Part shown: piece after piece, positions 11,266 through 24,585 of the stretch
Numbering within the stretch: position 1 is the first letter of the stretch
How the letters are laid out: each line of letters opens with the position of its first letter
Source: Monocercomonoides exilis
Taxonomy: Eukaryota > Preaxostyla > Oxymonadida > Polymastigidae
Reading direction: 5' to 3'
Length of the DNA stretch: 64,000 nucleotides
Assembly: GCA_001643675.2 (NCBI GenBank)
Contig: LSRY02000020.1
Location: forward strand, 377,001 to 441,000
Position numbers and translations under genes: made by a program
Notes under the pieces: generated by a model
The model's input: only the letters and a program-made list of their open reading frames with translations
Told to the model about the DNA's origin: nothing
Database searches by the model: none

Positions 11266-12085
11266 TTACAATCAATATTCGAAACGATAAATAAAAAAGA
11301 ATCATGAATGAGGAAAACATATGAGAGATGGTTGAAACGCATGAAAATTTCAACATCCATAAAAACACACATTTATAAATCTTTAAAAAAATCTGTTTGA
11401 AAAAAAATCTATTTGAAAAATAATCATTAATAATTGATTTTTGTTAAAAAATATTTCTAGAGTTTTCATTTTTACAAAATATTCTTACTAATACATAAGT
11501 CTTCAATAACTTTTTTATTCAAACGACCATCAACGATAAGAAAAATCAAAAGTCAAATTGAGTGTGAAAAGTTTTCAATTTTGGTATAGATCCTAACGAT
11601 AGCATGAATAATTTTGAAATGCTACATAAAGTCAGAAATAAACGAACGATTAATTGTGACACACAAATAAATGATTATTATGAAATGAAAAATGAGAATA
11701 AAAGAAATTTTCACTCCTTAATAAACACTTCGAAAAAAGGATGTTTTCGAAAAGAATCACTCAAGTCTATTATTTGGAAGCGTTTGACACACATTTTAAA
11801 AAAATTTTTTGCAGATAAATGCGAATTCTAAAATTATAAATATTCTGAAAAAATATATGATTTCAACAATGATCACCAATCTCAAACTCAGAAGAATCAT
11901 TGATTGTTAATCCTGATTTTTCTGTTTTGCCAAACATTAAGATGAGACTTATTGACATATTTTTAGAATACTGTTTTTTTTATAAAGGTGAAATGAAATT
12001 CAAAATAGCACAATAATTTGAAGTGAGTGAAAAAATTGAAAACGATGATTATTTGATTTCAAAAAGAATGAGTTGTAAATGTTAT
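11266..12085. other. Spacer with one small unassigned ORF
   Basis: AT-rich. A plus-strand ORF at 11604-11831 (75 codons, ATG start, Lys/Asn-rich) has no recognised motif and could be chance. Nothing else is supported. Confidence 0.35.
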
Positions 12086-14435
12086 TCACAAAAGAAGCAA
12101 CGAATTCAACGAATCAAAAGAAAGCGATTGTCTATTATCACCAACGATTCGCTTTAGAAAAGAAAAAACTCGTTCACATGGAGATTCACTTCAAGGAGCT
12201 GTTGCAATACAAAACCAAATGTTAGCAAAAATTGTTTCCATTCCACCCTGTGATGAAATATGACTGTAATCTACAGGGAAACTCTCGAGAAAACCAATTG
12301 AAGTTGCTGTAAAAATGTGAGTTATAAATAACGATGCATCATTTTCTTTTGTTTTCTCGGTTAACTTCCCTTATGAATAATTGATAAATATATTGAATTT
12401 CGTAAATATTCTGAAATACCAATAAGATGCAATTGAAATCTTCATTGAATCGACTGCTTCATTCTCTTTTTCATTTGAAAATTCGTGAATGACTTGAAGT
12501 TTTTTATTTGAACCTGCAAAAATCTCATCATCTTCGTCTTCATGGAATACGTCTTTGTTGAAGTCACCTATTGCATGGTTATCTGATTCTTAACTGAGTG
12601 TTTATCGAGAAGATATGAGAGAAGATCTTGTTTCAATAAAGATTGAAGCTTCGTCATTTAATATTTCTTCATATTCGTAATTTTCTGATTGCTCCTCTGC
12701 CTCCATGAGTCCAAAATAATCTACTGCATTGTCATTATCTGTAAAAATTCCTTCTTCTCGTACATGTTAGAAAGAAACCTCTTTTTGTTCAAATTGCGAA
12801 ACAATTAATAATAAATCTTCAATTTCTATTTGGATGTGCTTCGATGATGATGTAACGGAATCTTGCTCTTCCTCAATTTGTTGCTTGTTCGAACTCTGGT
12901 GGACATGCTCGGTTGATGATTCGTCTCTCAAAATCGTTGATAATTCCTTTTGAAATCTGCTCACAGATAATGGAAAAGCTGTTGATTCTTTTTCTTTTTT
13001 AAAGCACCTTCCAATGGATGTTTCTTTATTCTGTGATGATGAGTCAATAGACGATGATGATGCTCTACCTAGAAAACAGTTGAAATGTTGTTTATTGAGT
13101 TCAAAAATGGGGAAGAAAGAAACTATCAATTAGAGAATACTCAAATGTTTGAACAAACTGTCTTTTTTCTCGTTTCTTCTGAATCAAAAAACATACGACA
13201 AAAATCATCAATGATAAGTTCATTTTTTCCTTCTGGTGTTAATGCATAAGCAAGCGCAATTAGATCCCCTCTTTCGCTTTCCAAAGTGTAGTTGAACAGA
13301 CACATCCAAACGTTGACAATTGCTTTATCCCAATGATCGAAACGAAATGTGCTTAATTATAGAAAGTTTTTGAAAAATGACATTGCCTCAAGAATTTTTG
13401 GAAAAGCATTTCCCAGCTTGCTGTTGTCATCTTCAAAAAACAAATGCAACTTTTTTAGTGAATAATATAATTTCAGCTTTCATTACATCAATGATACTCT
13501 GGCTGTCCATATGCTTCGATTCCGAAATAATTTCTCTGTTTTTCCTTATGAACAAGCAAATATCTGTCAAGCACAACCATCTCGTGAGTGTGAATGTTAG
13601 GCATTTTGCAGGAAACATCTGTTGCATTGATGAGCTCCTTGATTATTTTGAGAACTCAATAATATTATCCTTGATTAATTTCAGAAATGGGGCTTCTTGA
13701 AAACAATGTGTGATTGTCAAGTTAATTAAATGATTAAAACAAAAAACATGAAAAGGTTTGACATGAAAGTTCAATAAATCTATTTCACGATCAGAATCGT
13801 GTGATAAATCTTGAAACGCTTTTTTTTGAGCTGCCAAACCATCACTGCAAATGCTTCTGACTTCACCTCTTCATTTTGCAATCTCCGAAATGCACATTTC
13901 AGCAAGATTTTTGAAATCATCAGAAGAATAACATGCTTGTTGAAAACTCCAAAATCCAGGAGATGATTTTTTTGAATGAATAGTGGATGAAATAATGGTG
14001 CACTTTTCATTTGCAATTATCCCTCCATCGATCATGAGGGAAACGCATATGTCCTTTATCAATTTGGATCATTCACGAATTGCTGCTTCTTTCTTTTCTC
14101 TGATAAGTCTTTTTATTTTCCACTTTGATAAATATGGAAATATGACTGTGGGCTCTGCAGTTGGATTTGTCTGGGCTATTTGAACCAAATGCTTTTCAAA
14201 TGTGTTAAATTCTGACGACGCAGCTGATAAAAACGATATGTTTCATCTGGAAACGAAATTTGAAAATAAATCCGTCAGTGGTACAATATCATTAATTGAT
14301 TTATTACAGGCGCCACTTGCAGATACTGTTGGTTGCGTAACATTTTGTTTTTTTGTCATCGAAAAATCCAGTGTGGGAGACAACAATGTGCATTTATGTT
14401 GTTTGATTGCTGTTGAAGTCTCTATCCTTTAGCTT
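12086..14435 (-). pseudogene. hAT-family transposase, copy 1, broken
   Basis: Minus-strand hAT transposase with several frameshifts and stops. In order: a region with FPYLSKWKIKRLIREKKEAA (about 14130) and IKDICVSLMIDGGIIANEK (about 14060-14005), where the Asp is the candidate first catalytic residue; a decayed middle; FHVFCFNHLINLTITH (about 13760), the hAT H-x-x-C-x-x-H-type block; a Ser/Glu-rich insert (13129-12767); and near the end IGFLESFPVDY, then SESPCERVFSFLKRIVGDNR, the hAT C-terminal dimerisation motif. The stop is at 12088-12086. Length (about 2.3 kb) fits a full-length hAT gene. hAT transposases excise and reinsert DNA with 8-bp duplications; terminal repeats were not found. Copy 2 at 39.3-41.8 kb is related but clearly different in sequence. 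Confidence 0.78.
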
Positions 14436-17400
14436 CCACATGCATATATCTTTTTATCTTATTGACACAAAAACATTCTGAATCCGTCCACTTTTGTTTT
14501 GAAATCTGATTTCATTCTATTGAAGCAAGTCCTAAAGAAATCATTCATAAATTTTTGATGAAATTGGAACATGACTTCTTCTTATTTATTTTGATGCTGG
14601 AAAATTCAGGAGTTGATACAAATTTTTTCCAGATAGAAAGAATAATTTATTGTTATAATCAATAACAAAAATGTATAATCAATGCATGGCACGTTTTTAC
14701 GAGTTAAAAAAGATTCCAATTTGATAATATTTTCAATCTGTTTTTTCAAGATCATCCATTTGTCATTAAAGCATTTATCTTGCAACAATTTCAAAAAAAG
14801 AAAACAATGGAAAGGATTCATTGACATCAATTTTTAAAGAATACGAAAGAAAAATCTTGCAGAGCTTTTTGAAGACAAAAAGGAAGTTATTTTATTAACA
14901 ACAAATGATAATCACTTAATGATGAAACAAATAAATGAAATTCAATAATTTAAACAATTGATTTATCACAACTGAAACTCAGTGACAAATTATATCTGAA
15001 TATATCAGAAATGAAAAAAGATAATATTTTAAAAATTGGAATTCAAATCGTATTCAATCCAAATTGACAAAAAAAAAGAAAAAATGAGGAAAAAATATGG
15101 AAAATTATCCATCAAATAGACTCATTTGTTTATTTCAATGAAATCGGAGATAAACTTATCGGATCAGACAGGTTGAATTGATAACAATTTCTTCTAAATG
15201 AATCTTTCATAATTCATAACAATTATTTCACAAATCCACTTTTTGAGTAATTTTTTGACAACTTCTGATATTTTCTTAAAAAAATAATGCTTTCAATAAC
15301 AATCATCCATAACAAATACGATATCGTTTCAATTATAAAAAAAAAAATAATTGACAATATTTAAGTTTGAAGCTAAAGAGTGTACATCAAACTTTGCTAA
15401 TATGAAAAATGCTGTAATATTCTTTTCAGGAATTTGAAAAAATATTAAAAAAACTTCTTTCAAAAGCTTTCAGCTTAATAGAATTTTATTTTTTTTAAAA
15501 AATAGAATTTTTCTGTGGAATATAAATCTTTGCATTTATCTTCACAAAAATTAAAAATTCCTAAAATTGAAAAAGAGTGAATAAATCCACAAAATAGCTT
15601 TATGAAAAATCAAAAACGAGAAACAAATCATCTTGACAACATAACAACTTTTCCTTTTGTATCAAATATAAAAAAATCACTTGTTGCAAAAGTCTTCATC
15701 CAATTATTTCAAAAATCGAATATTTAATCCTTAAATAAATCGAGTAAATAACAATTTATGAAATGAAAAATAAAGTTTTATATTCGACAAATTGATCTTT
15801 TCGTCCGACTGATTTTTATTAATTGACTGATGACTGTGAATATCTGTTGATGACCCAATAGAACCACATTATCGGTGATATCGAAAAAAATAAAAGATAT
15901 TATAAGAAAAGGTGTTTCTTTAATAGAAAAAGAACACAAATATTAAAAAAATGTTTTTTAAATTCAAATATTTAAGGAACAATCATTTAAATTGGGTTAT
16001 TATTACTGAAATAATAGCTTTTTTCTGAGTGCTGTTTTTTCAAAGGTTGTTTGTCTTTGATATATTATTGTGTATTCATATGCAAAATACATCCCAACTG
16101 TTTCTTAAACCAATGTCTTTGCAAAAATGAAGATGAAGATGTCTTCAATGTGCCATTTCATTTTTCAGTGTTTATTTGTTGATGAATAAGAGAAATATTC
16201 GCACCGAAATGTTTGAAAGAATGAAAATGATAACAATATTTATTTTTCAATTTAAAAAAAATTTGAATTCAAAAGTTTCATGATTATCTTGGGGATCGAC
16301 TCGTCAAGGGATTTGTGAAAAGAAGATGTTTCACAAAGATTAATTATTTTCAATTTATTGAAATCACTCACAAAAGTTTAATTCGAATTTGAGATGAACG
16401 CAAAAATTCTTTTTATTCTTATTTCTTTGTTATATTTATGATAATAAATACGAAAGCCACTTGAAAAAAATTTTAAAATTCTTCTTTAGTTATTCAATTT
16501 TGACCGAAAGAAAAAGAAAATAATAATATTCAGTTCACTGCTTTAAAGGAGACAAAATATGAAAAGAAATATGAGGCAAAATATTTCACTTCAGGTTATT
16601 TTATTGAAAAAATGTGAACTTTTCATTGACTTTTTGAGAACAAAAAACACAATAAATATGGGTCCATTTTTTGACAATAGCGAAATGTCAAAACACTTCC
16701 TGCTATGGTTTCAATGATGTATGTTTTTGGATGTTAAAATAAAATTTATTTTGAAATCGGAGCAAGCGAAACAATGTAATGAGTGAAGCAATTTTTTTAC
16801 GCTTTATGCAAAAAAAGCTTTTAAGTCCACATTTTCATCCTTTCGTTTATTTTTTTTATAATATTTATAGAAAAACATTTGGGTGCAAAATTTTTTTAAT
16901 TTATGAAAAAAATCATGTTTTGTCCCAAACTTGTTTAGCACAAATATCACAATAAATAAAACATTAATGAACAAAAAATTTTGGAAATTTAATCTATAAT
17001 GACTATTTGTTTTCGTTTTTGTAAAAGTATGAGATATTTGAAGAAATATCAAAAGAATATTCATCATATGTGTGAATATGATCTTTGTTTTCACTAACAA
17101 ATTTGATAAATAAAAGAAGAAGTTTCGTTGAATTATCTATGCTGCAGATGGAGATTCAATATTAATCGTTATGTATTTCATCAAACAACTATCATCGAAC
17201 AATGAAAATTTTCAATCTCAAATTGAAAATTGGATGAAAAGGGTCATATTTTTATTAGATCCTATTTTTTTATTCGATCTTATCTTTAAAAAATCAATTA
17301 TTCAGCCACCCATATATCGATTTATTAATAGTATTTTTGGTATATAAGAAAAATATTAGCAACTTAATAAATACATTTTAATGCATAACCTGTTTCTTAT

Positions 17401-17585
17401 GGGGGGGAAATGGAGGGGGTTAAAAGCCTCCAGTTGAAATTCTATCAGTTACAGGTTGGTTCAAATGAATTAAATTCAAAAAAAATATGCATTTTATGGA
17501 AAAAAATAAAATTTCAATGTTCATAGAAATTTATAATTAAAAACGAAATAAATTGGCTTAATGATCATAACCCAAAAAATTAAAA
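14436..17585. other. 3.1-kb AT-rich gene-free stretch
   Basis: Only short chance frames, such as 14830-14606 and 17100-16804 on the minus strand, with Lys/Phe/Ile composition. A G-run (17401-17407) and a GGGT-type word after ATAT at 16661 stand out, but no partner end was found. I see no gene. Confidence 0.5.
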
Positions 17586-19182
17586 ATGAGAAATGAAGTT
17601 GCAAGGAAATCAACTGCGGGTCAGCTGAAGCTGTGGGAGGAAATGCTGTCCCTCAAATACAGACAATTTCGGAATCCACTGGAGCGAATAAAACATATTG
17701 TTAACGATGGAGCTGTGCACATGGTGGATGCATACGACAGCAAAAAATTCAGCAAAATTCGAATTAAGAGTGCGGTGAAGGCTGTTCGGCAATGCAGACT
17801 AGTTTCTAAAATTGGAAGACCTGCTGTGGTCATTGGGGAAAAAATGCAAACTGTTCTTGATGGAAATAATAATAGAAAAAACTGTCTGAAACGTGACAAA
17901 CCATCAAGAAAATGCGTGAACTGGTTTGCATAAATATACTTTGAAATGAATAAATAAATATTAATTAGATTGAAAATGTTGTTAATGATTTGAAACCAGA
18001 AAACACGCCAGATGTTAAAGTTTCTGCGTCAGTTACTTACGATTTCATCAAACGACATCCAGAGCTAAAGACATCAAAGCCGAAAATTGTTGATTCATTC
18101 AGGCATGCGGTATCATGCCAACAAGCTCTAAAGCCCTGGAATAATACTATCAATAAATTGCATTAAACAAATAATTACAACAACGCACTGATTTTCAACG
18201 TGGACGAGTCATCACCCAGGGTCCCCGGCAGCTCCAATCGGAATGTCGTTCATCCGGCAAATGCAAAACACGGTTTCGCTAAATCTGCGGCGCGAATGGC
18301 GAATTCTCCACTGACTGAAGCGGTTGCAGCTGATGGTCAATCACTTCCTTCAGTTATTCTGTTGCCGAATCTCAAACTTCCTGATGACTTGAAGCCTCTT
18401 TGGTCTTCGAATCTTGAAATTTGGCGGAACAAATGTGGATGGATGGAATCTTCAACGTTTAAGAAGGATGCACTTTCAATTCTTCTCCCTTCAATTAAAG
18501 AAAGAAGGCAACGCATGTCACTCGACGAATCGCACTGCTTGCTTCTTATCGACTCCCACATTTCTCGAGCAGTTCCAATATTCTGGCGAGAGTTTAAAAA
18601 AGAAAATGTGGATGTTGTGACATTCGTCCCTCATAGCATACACATTTGCCAGCCACTGGACCGAGGCGTATTTGCCGTTCTCAAATCAGAGCTGAGTTCA
18701 CAGTACGAAGCACCTTCGTCGTCATCTTCAGCAGCGAAAAGAACAGCTCTTGTAAATGCTCTACAACAATCAATTCATTCGGCGCTATCACCTTCTGTCA
18801 TCAAAAGAGCATTCAAATTCAGCGGAGTGCTGAAAGACTCGTCTAGGCCAGTTCTGATGAAGCTTCCTCAATCATCGACTTATCCTCTTTCCTTCTCATT
18901 AAAAATCGATCTGACTTCAACAATATAGAATTAACAGAAGAAAAGTTACTCAATGAGTGGGATGATTATTTGAAAAAGAAAAGCGAAATGGAAAATGAAA
19001 AAGAAAACATTTCTGATGAAGAAAATGATGAAACAATGAATTTCACGAAAAAGCTGAAAAGACAGTTCAAAATACTTCAAGATGAGAACGACATTGAGAA
19101 AGATTCATCTGATGAAATAGTTCGAGAAAAGGGAGAAATAAAAGTCATTCGCAAATTAGATTCGAGTTTCGTATTTTTTTGA
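17586..19182 (+). pseudogene. pogo-like DDE_1 transposase, copy 1, broken
   Basis: The first block (17586-17915) has the helix-turn-helix-type N-terminus with KIGRPAVVI (compare GRIGQPLII in copy 2). The second (17969-18163) has TYDFIKRHPELK. The third (to 18928) contains the catalytic core with three acidic positions in the usual contexts: FNVDES (about 18194), LLLIDSH (about 18540) and ICQPLDRGVF (about 18645). A Ser-rich stretch and then an acidic/basic tail (18905-19182, EEKLLNEWDDYLKKK onward, in another frame) complete the family layout. Lesions: TAA at 18164-18166 and a frameshift near 18890-18920. The first two blocks could be joined by a 53-nt GT-AG intron (17916-17968). Function by family: cut-and-paste transposition into TA sites. 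Confidence 0.8.
17916..17968 (+). other. Possible 53-nt spliceosomal intron in the pogo-like gene
   Basis: Starts GTGAAC and ends TTAATTAG. Removing it connects the reading frame of 17586-17915 to that of 17969 onward without a stop (K-C joined to I-E-N-V-V-N-D). A plain frameshift is the alternative. Confidence 0.35.
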
Positions 19183-20229
19183 ATTATTTTTGAATTTTTC
19201 ATTTCGAAAAATTTGGGTACGAATAAAAAAAAGGGTACTAATATAAATATGACCCCACATGTTTATATGGAGATTATCGGAATTCGAATAAATTCTTAGA
19301 AATATTCTAAGAAAAAAAGTGTAATCGCTATTTGAATGGAAAAAAGCTCCCTTTCTTCCTTCATCATTATCTTTTTTTTTCATCTTCCTCTTTTTCCTAT
19401 TCTTTTTAGTCCTTTCAAACACATCCGTCCCTCTCCTCTATCTTATGTGTTTGTTGTTCACATTTATTAATTTTCATCGAGCAGTCTGCATTTTCCATCG
19501 TCTTCTCCATCCTCGCCTCAATCTCAAGCATCACTGCGCAGTCTGCGATGTTTTGCACAAAAGATTTCCGCTTTTATATGATTGTCGTTAAAGGCATTGG
19601 AGTCACCTTGCATGGAATGTGTGCTGTTGTGTCAGCAAAACACGACTAGCTCAACAGAAAAATGGAAAATGCTCCTGATGCACTTTTTGGCTGAGAGAAA
19701 GATGAAGTGCGCAAAAGTGTGGAAGAAGATTGGGCTGTTTAAAGATAAAATAAAAAATATCAAGGTATTGAAAATTATGAAATTTATTTTAAAACATAAA
19801 AGTGTGTTATTTTATTATTTTTTTTTTTGATAATTATTTTTAAAAAAAGAAATAGCTTTACAACTTCATTTAATACTCATAAATATTTTCATTCATTTTC
19901 ATTTTTATTATTATCATTAACATTTTTATCATCAAATCCAACATGTCTCCAAATTCATTTACCACAATCTCACACTGCAACTCTTTAACCGACAGCTTCA
20001 TCTGCTTCTTCGCTTTTGTCTCTTCTCATCAATAACACTTCTTCTCCTTCCAAACTTCTCTCATCTTTCCCCACCTTCACTCTTTCTCTGAGATAACTGC
20101 CTTTGCTGGGAGCTCTTGTTCTTTACACACTCGTTTAGCGCAACCATTAGATGTGTTTGTGGAGCATGTCTCGCTCCATTAAACAGATAAGAAGAACTAT
20201 ACGAAAAAAAATACCGCTTCTGATTCCAC
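19183..20229. other. Spacer with fragmentary coding-like sequence
   Basis: AT-rich with a C/T-rich stretch at about 19345-19450. A plus-strand frame around 19600-19760 (STEKWKMLLMHFLAERKMK) looks coding-like in composition but is not recognised. The rest shows no gene. Confidence 0.35.
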
Positions 20230-20249
20230 TTAAATGTTTTTTACTGCTG

Positions 20250-20420
20250 AACAAGCTTGAACCTTTTGCAGGGGAAAGAAGGCATTTTTAAAGGAAGAAG
20301 AAAAAGGGGAAGTAGATGAGAAGGAGAAGGAGAAGTGGAAGGAGATAGCAGAAGAGCGAAAGTTTCCTCGAAAGGAGAGAGAGAAACACAAAAGAGAGAA
20401 AAACAAAGAGAAAATGTGAT
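20250..20420 (+). pseudogene. Lys/Glu-rich coiled-coil fragment
   Basis: One plus-strand frame reads KAFLKEEEKGEVDEKEKEKW and continues as a highly charged helix to a TGA at about 20419. The tract is purine-rich. The minus-strand Ser/Phe frame opposite is its shadow. No domain is recognisable and the fragment has no clear start. Confidence 0.35.
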
Positions 20421-20496
20421 GGACAGCGATGGCATACACACAAAAGAGGTGCAGATGATGGTGATTGCTTAGAACCCGCTTCTTGCTCGCATTCTG

Positions 20497-20997
20497 ATGC
20501 AGCTGGTGAATCAATACGAAAAAATCTGGATGATCTCCCCGAAGAAGAAGTGTGCGGATAGAGAAATAAGCGAAGGGACTATTTCGTTTGAGATGGAAAA
20601 GAGCAACAGGCTGTCTCAAACAAAAAGTGGCTCAATCCAATCAATTTCATCCACTTCTCTTCCGTTTTATTCTCCTCCTTCAATTCACAAACAGCCTGTA
20701 TTATCTTCTCCGCTTGTGTCGAATTATTATTCTCCTTCACCATCATCTTCATTTTTGTCTTCCTCTAATCATTCTAATTTAACCTTTTTTCAACTTCTTC
20801 ATCTTCTCCTCAATAACCATTTTATTCCTTTTTCTCTTCCACTCTCATTCTCTTTTCTTCCTCCTCCTCCTCCTCCTTCTTCTTCTTCTTCACCTTCTTC
20901 ATTTTTTTTTCTTCATTTTTCTCGTTCTTCATTCTCCTCCTCTTCGTTTTCTTCTTCAATAATACTTCATCTCACTTTGATTTTATTCAAGATGTAA
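20497..20997 (+). CDS. Ser/Pro/Leu-rich open frame over a pyrimidine tract, doubtful
   Basis: 166 codons from an ATG. The first 40 residues have mixed composition (YEKIWMISPKKKCADREISE); the rest is Ser/Pro/Phe/Leu-rich because the DNA is a (TTC/CTC)-type tract. No domain. It may be a decayed gene end fused by chance to low-complexity sequence. Confidence 0.25.
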   Translation: MQLVNQYEKIWMISPKKKCADREISEGTISFEMEKSNRLSQTKSGSIQSISSTSLPFYSPPSIHKQPVLSSPLVSNYYSPSPSSSFLSSSNHSNLTFFQLLHLLLNNHFIPFSLPLSFSFLPPPPPPSSSSSPSSFFFLHFSRSSFSSSSFSSSIILHLTLILFKM

Positions 20998-21062
20998 CCC
21001 CTCTAATGTGTTTATGTTCATCAATCAAATAATCATTCAGTCAAAACAGAAATTAATTACAC

Positions 21063-21344
21063 TTAACTTTCCTTCCTGCCTCCTCCTATCATCCAATGAG
21101 CCTTCTTTTCTTCATCTTCTTTATTTTCATCCTCTTCTTCTTCTTTGAATTGTTCTTCTAACTCTTCTTCCTCTTCTTCTTCCTTCTCCTCTTTTTCCTC
21201 TTTCTCCATTACCACAAACTTTCTCAGCCATTGAAACCTAGCTGATGATTCCATTGTGAAACTGGAAGAAATATTATCTTCTTCTTTTCCTGTCTCCCAC
21301 CATTTTTTCACTCCTTCTTTCAATCCTCTTATTCCTCTCCTCAT
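21063..21344 (-). CDS. Glu/Lys-rich small open frame, doubtful
   Basis: 93 codons on the minus strand, ATG start. Residues 15-40 have mixed composition (KWWETGKEEDNISSSF), then an acidic coiled stretch of E and K repeats, ending in HWMIGGGRKES. It could be an exon of a decayed gene of the same purine-rich class seen at 27-28 kb and 58 kb on the minus strand. No function can be assigned. Confidence 0.3.
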   Translation of the reverse strand: MRRGIRGLKEGVKKWWETGKEEDNISSSFTMESSARFQWLRKFVVMEKEEKEEKEEEEEEELEEQFKEEEEDENKEDEEKKAHWMIGGGRKES

Positions 21345-24300
21345 TTCCCTTGTATTTCTCTGTCAAAGAAATGCACTTATCTGTTGGAGCTGTTGTTAAC
21401 TTTCACTTCATTTTCTGTTCAATTGAATGGATGAAGAGTGCGGTCGAGGATGCTGAAGTTGATGGTGATTCCGCTCGTGCATGCTTTGAGGAAGAGGAGG
21501 ACGGGGGGACCGGAGAAGGAGATGAGGGTGAAGGAAGAGAACGAAGGAGAAGGAGAGAAAATTAAAAATGAAAATATAGAGAGAGAAAGGAAAAGTAAGT
21601 TTATTGTTGATGGATGGAGAAAACGAAACAATCACCAACGATAAAGCAAAGACAATGATAAAGTTTCAATTAAATACATAGGATTTACCATTTATAGACA
21701 TAACATCGGAGGATATGACATATCCCAACGATAACATTTGCACTTCCAATCTGTTTTTATCACGTTTGAGCAGTTGGTATCATCATTATATATATTCCAA
21801 TGAACAACTTTCATAGCTTTCGCTGAGAGCCTTCAGTTTTGAGGTGATTGATCCGATTACAGGAAAATCAATGTTTCGAGGATAAGTGAGCTGGAAGCAT
21901 ATGATGAGATAAGAAGTAGAAGAACTGAATACAGCGCACATTTAACATTTACATAGCAATAGATGTTGGAATAGAGATAAAAATGGAGAGAGAGAAAGAG
22001 AAAGAATGAGAAACAAACTTGGGAAAAGTTATCGAAAAATTAACAAGCATGGAAGCAAGCATGGGATGAAACATGGATATGAGCGTGGATATGAAGAAAA
22101 AGATTAAAAAATTGAAAGATGAAGGAAAAGGGAGAAAAGTAGAAGAAATGAAGGAGGAGAATATCAAGATAGTCAAAAAAAGGGACAAAGTAATAAGAAA
22201 ATATGAGCAAAAAAAGAAAAACACAACAGAACAAGAAGGCCAAAGTTGAAAAGATAACTCATCAAAAAAAAGCTTAAAAGCTGATTTTTTCTTTTGAACT
22301 TGGAATATCATTTACTGTAATGCAACCTCAAGTTTAACAAATCCATTTCAACATGCCCAGGCTTTTCAGTTCGGATCTATGTTTTCTTCTCCTCTTCTAT
22401 CTTCTTTTCATTAAATTTAAACTTCAATTCGCTCTTTTGTGTCTTCAATATCTTTTTCTTTCTGTTACTGATTTTGATATTTATCTTCTTAATCTTCAAC
22501 TAACTTGATGTCTTTTTCAAACTCTACCCTTCTTCAATGTCTTCATCTTATTATCCATCTTCACCTACAATTGATCATGAGTCAAGTCCAGTTCCTGCAC
22601 AATCAACCTCAAATACCCATCCTCATTTTAATCAGTCATTGGGCTTTCAATAATCTTCTTATAAAAATTCCATTTCTGATTCAACCAATCAATCATTCAC
22701 TTTCTTGACATTGAAGTCAATTAATTGAGTGTAATGTTTCGGACGACTGAAGAGAATGTTCAAACGTAGCGAAAAGGTGGTGAAAAATGCGAAGAAAATT
22801 CAGATGATGCTTTTTCCCTCAGTGTTTGTTTTATGGTTTTTATTTTTATTTTTATTTTTTTTTTTTAACAGATAACATTTATTATTTTGTTTTCCATAAT
22901 TTTTTCCTATCAATAGTTTGATGAGTGGAAACTTTTTTGACTTGCCTCGTGCAAGCATAACTCGAAAAGCCGATAAAGTATTGGAAGAGTTGGAGTCTGC
23001 TGTACCTCTGATCCCGTAAAACGTTTGCTATTTTTTATCTTTCACATCAAAAAAGGAAAGCTTTTCCAAGAGTCAATCCAAACCCGTTTTGAAGGTTTTC
23101 TTTTATATTTTTTTTCATGAACCAAAAAATTATATCTATTATGTTATTATCAAAATTGTTATTTTCCAATATATAATCTTCAAAAGAAAAAATTGCAAGT
23201 TCAATTCGGAATATTTGTTAAGTGCGGAAAAGAAGTCTTTTGAGCCTTCGTGCTGAGCTTCTTCGTTGCGTTTCTTTGGATTTTTCAATTACGGTATTGA
23301 ACAAAAACGGCTGGGGAATAACTCTCTGTGAATATAACTATTCATTGGAGAAAAACAAATCTTAAGCACAATCTCCAAAACCATTTAGTGATTACAGAGA
23401 AACAAAATTAAAAAGATTTTTAATTTTTATTAATAAAAAAAATTTTTTTTCATTAATTATAATTATTATTTTGTAAATTATTAAAAAAAAAATATGTTTT
23501 ATTGAATGATATTTTTTTTGATGAAAAAGAGTTTCGAATGGCAGAAATCTGGCTTTTAAGCCATAGCTCTTGCAGATGCGAAAACTCGAGAAGGAAAAAA
23601 ACTTGTTTGATTATTGTTTAAATTTTTTTCTTTAAGTTTTTTGATTTAAAATAAAACAGAATTACTGATGTTGAATTATTTTATTCACTTTCAGATTTCG
23701 TTTCAAATGAAAAAAAGCCAGAAGATATTGCGAAGCGATTGAGCAATACAGTATGTTATGAAAAAAATAAAAAAAAAGAAGAATTAGAAAAAGAAAATAT
23801 TGAAAATAAAAAACAAAATGAGATGAGAAAAAAAAAGTGTAAAGTGATAAATACAAAAGATGAAAAAACAACAAAACAAAATAATAAAAATTATAAAAAA
23901 AAAGCAAACAATTGAAAGAAAAATTAATAATACCAACAACATAAATAATTTTTCTAATTCAATCACAATCAAAAATAACATGATATTATTATTTGTTCCA
24001 TCAACATCATCTTTTGTTTGTCAATCCGTGAAAACAGATGACAGTGGAAAGGCATTGATAGCGAGTGCTGGGGCAGTGACTGCGGCATTGGCAGCGGGTT
24101 CTGGTGGAATGAGTATGACATTCACAAAAGGTTATGTTAGTTATTTTGAGTTTAATCATATAATATTTCGGTGATGAATTTTGAATATGACATGCAAGAC
24201 AAAAAGATAAAGAATCAGATGTGTGGAGGAATTTTGAATGAAAAGAAAAAGAGTGATTCAAATTTTGAAAGAGATGTTTTGAGAAGTTGTTTAAAAGAGA

Positions 24301-24585
24301 AATGTTTATATGATGAAATGGATGAAATGAAAATAATAAAAATAAATGTGACAATGAATCACTTTTTAAAACTAAAAATAAAAGACAGAAAAGAAAAAAA
24401 AGATAGAAAAGAAAAATATGAAGAACATTTTTAAAAAAAGAAGAATATTACTTAAAACAATAAAACAGATAATGCTATTTTCATTTAATAAGAAAAGAAT
24501 AAAGCTTATTGACTTTATCATAAAATGCAATCAAATAATTTTTCGTACCAAAATTTTTATTCAAATGTTTCTATTTGTTATTTTG
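21345..24585. other. 3.2 kb of AT-rich sequence with scattered coding-like scraps
   Basis: Purine-rich patches at 21480-21580 and 21950-22210 read as charged helices. A 33-codon plus-strand piece at about 22921-23022 (MSGNFFDLPRASITRKADK onward, stop TAA) looks coding-like. An open frame at 23860-24174 contains SVKTDDSGKALIASAG followed by an Ala/Gly-rich patch, and one at 24171-24434 is Lys-rich. None is recognised. The rest is A/T homopolymer-rich. Confidence 0.4.

Noticed and set aside
16658-16700. Possible left end of another GGGT element (ATAT followed by GGGTCCATTTTTTGAC)
   Set aside because: No matching right end with a duplication could be found nearby.
22918-23022. Possible small gene or exon of 33 codons
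   Set aside because: Coding-like composition only; no homology, no supporting splice context beyond a CAATAG before it.
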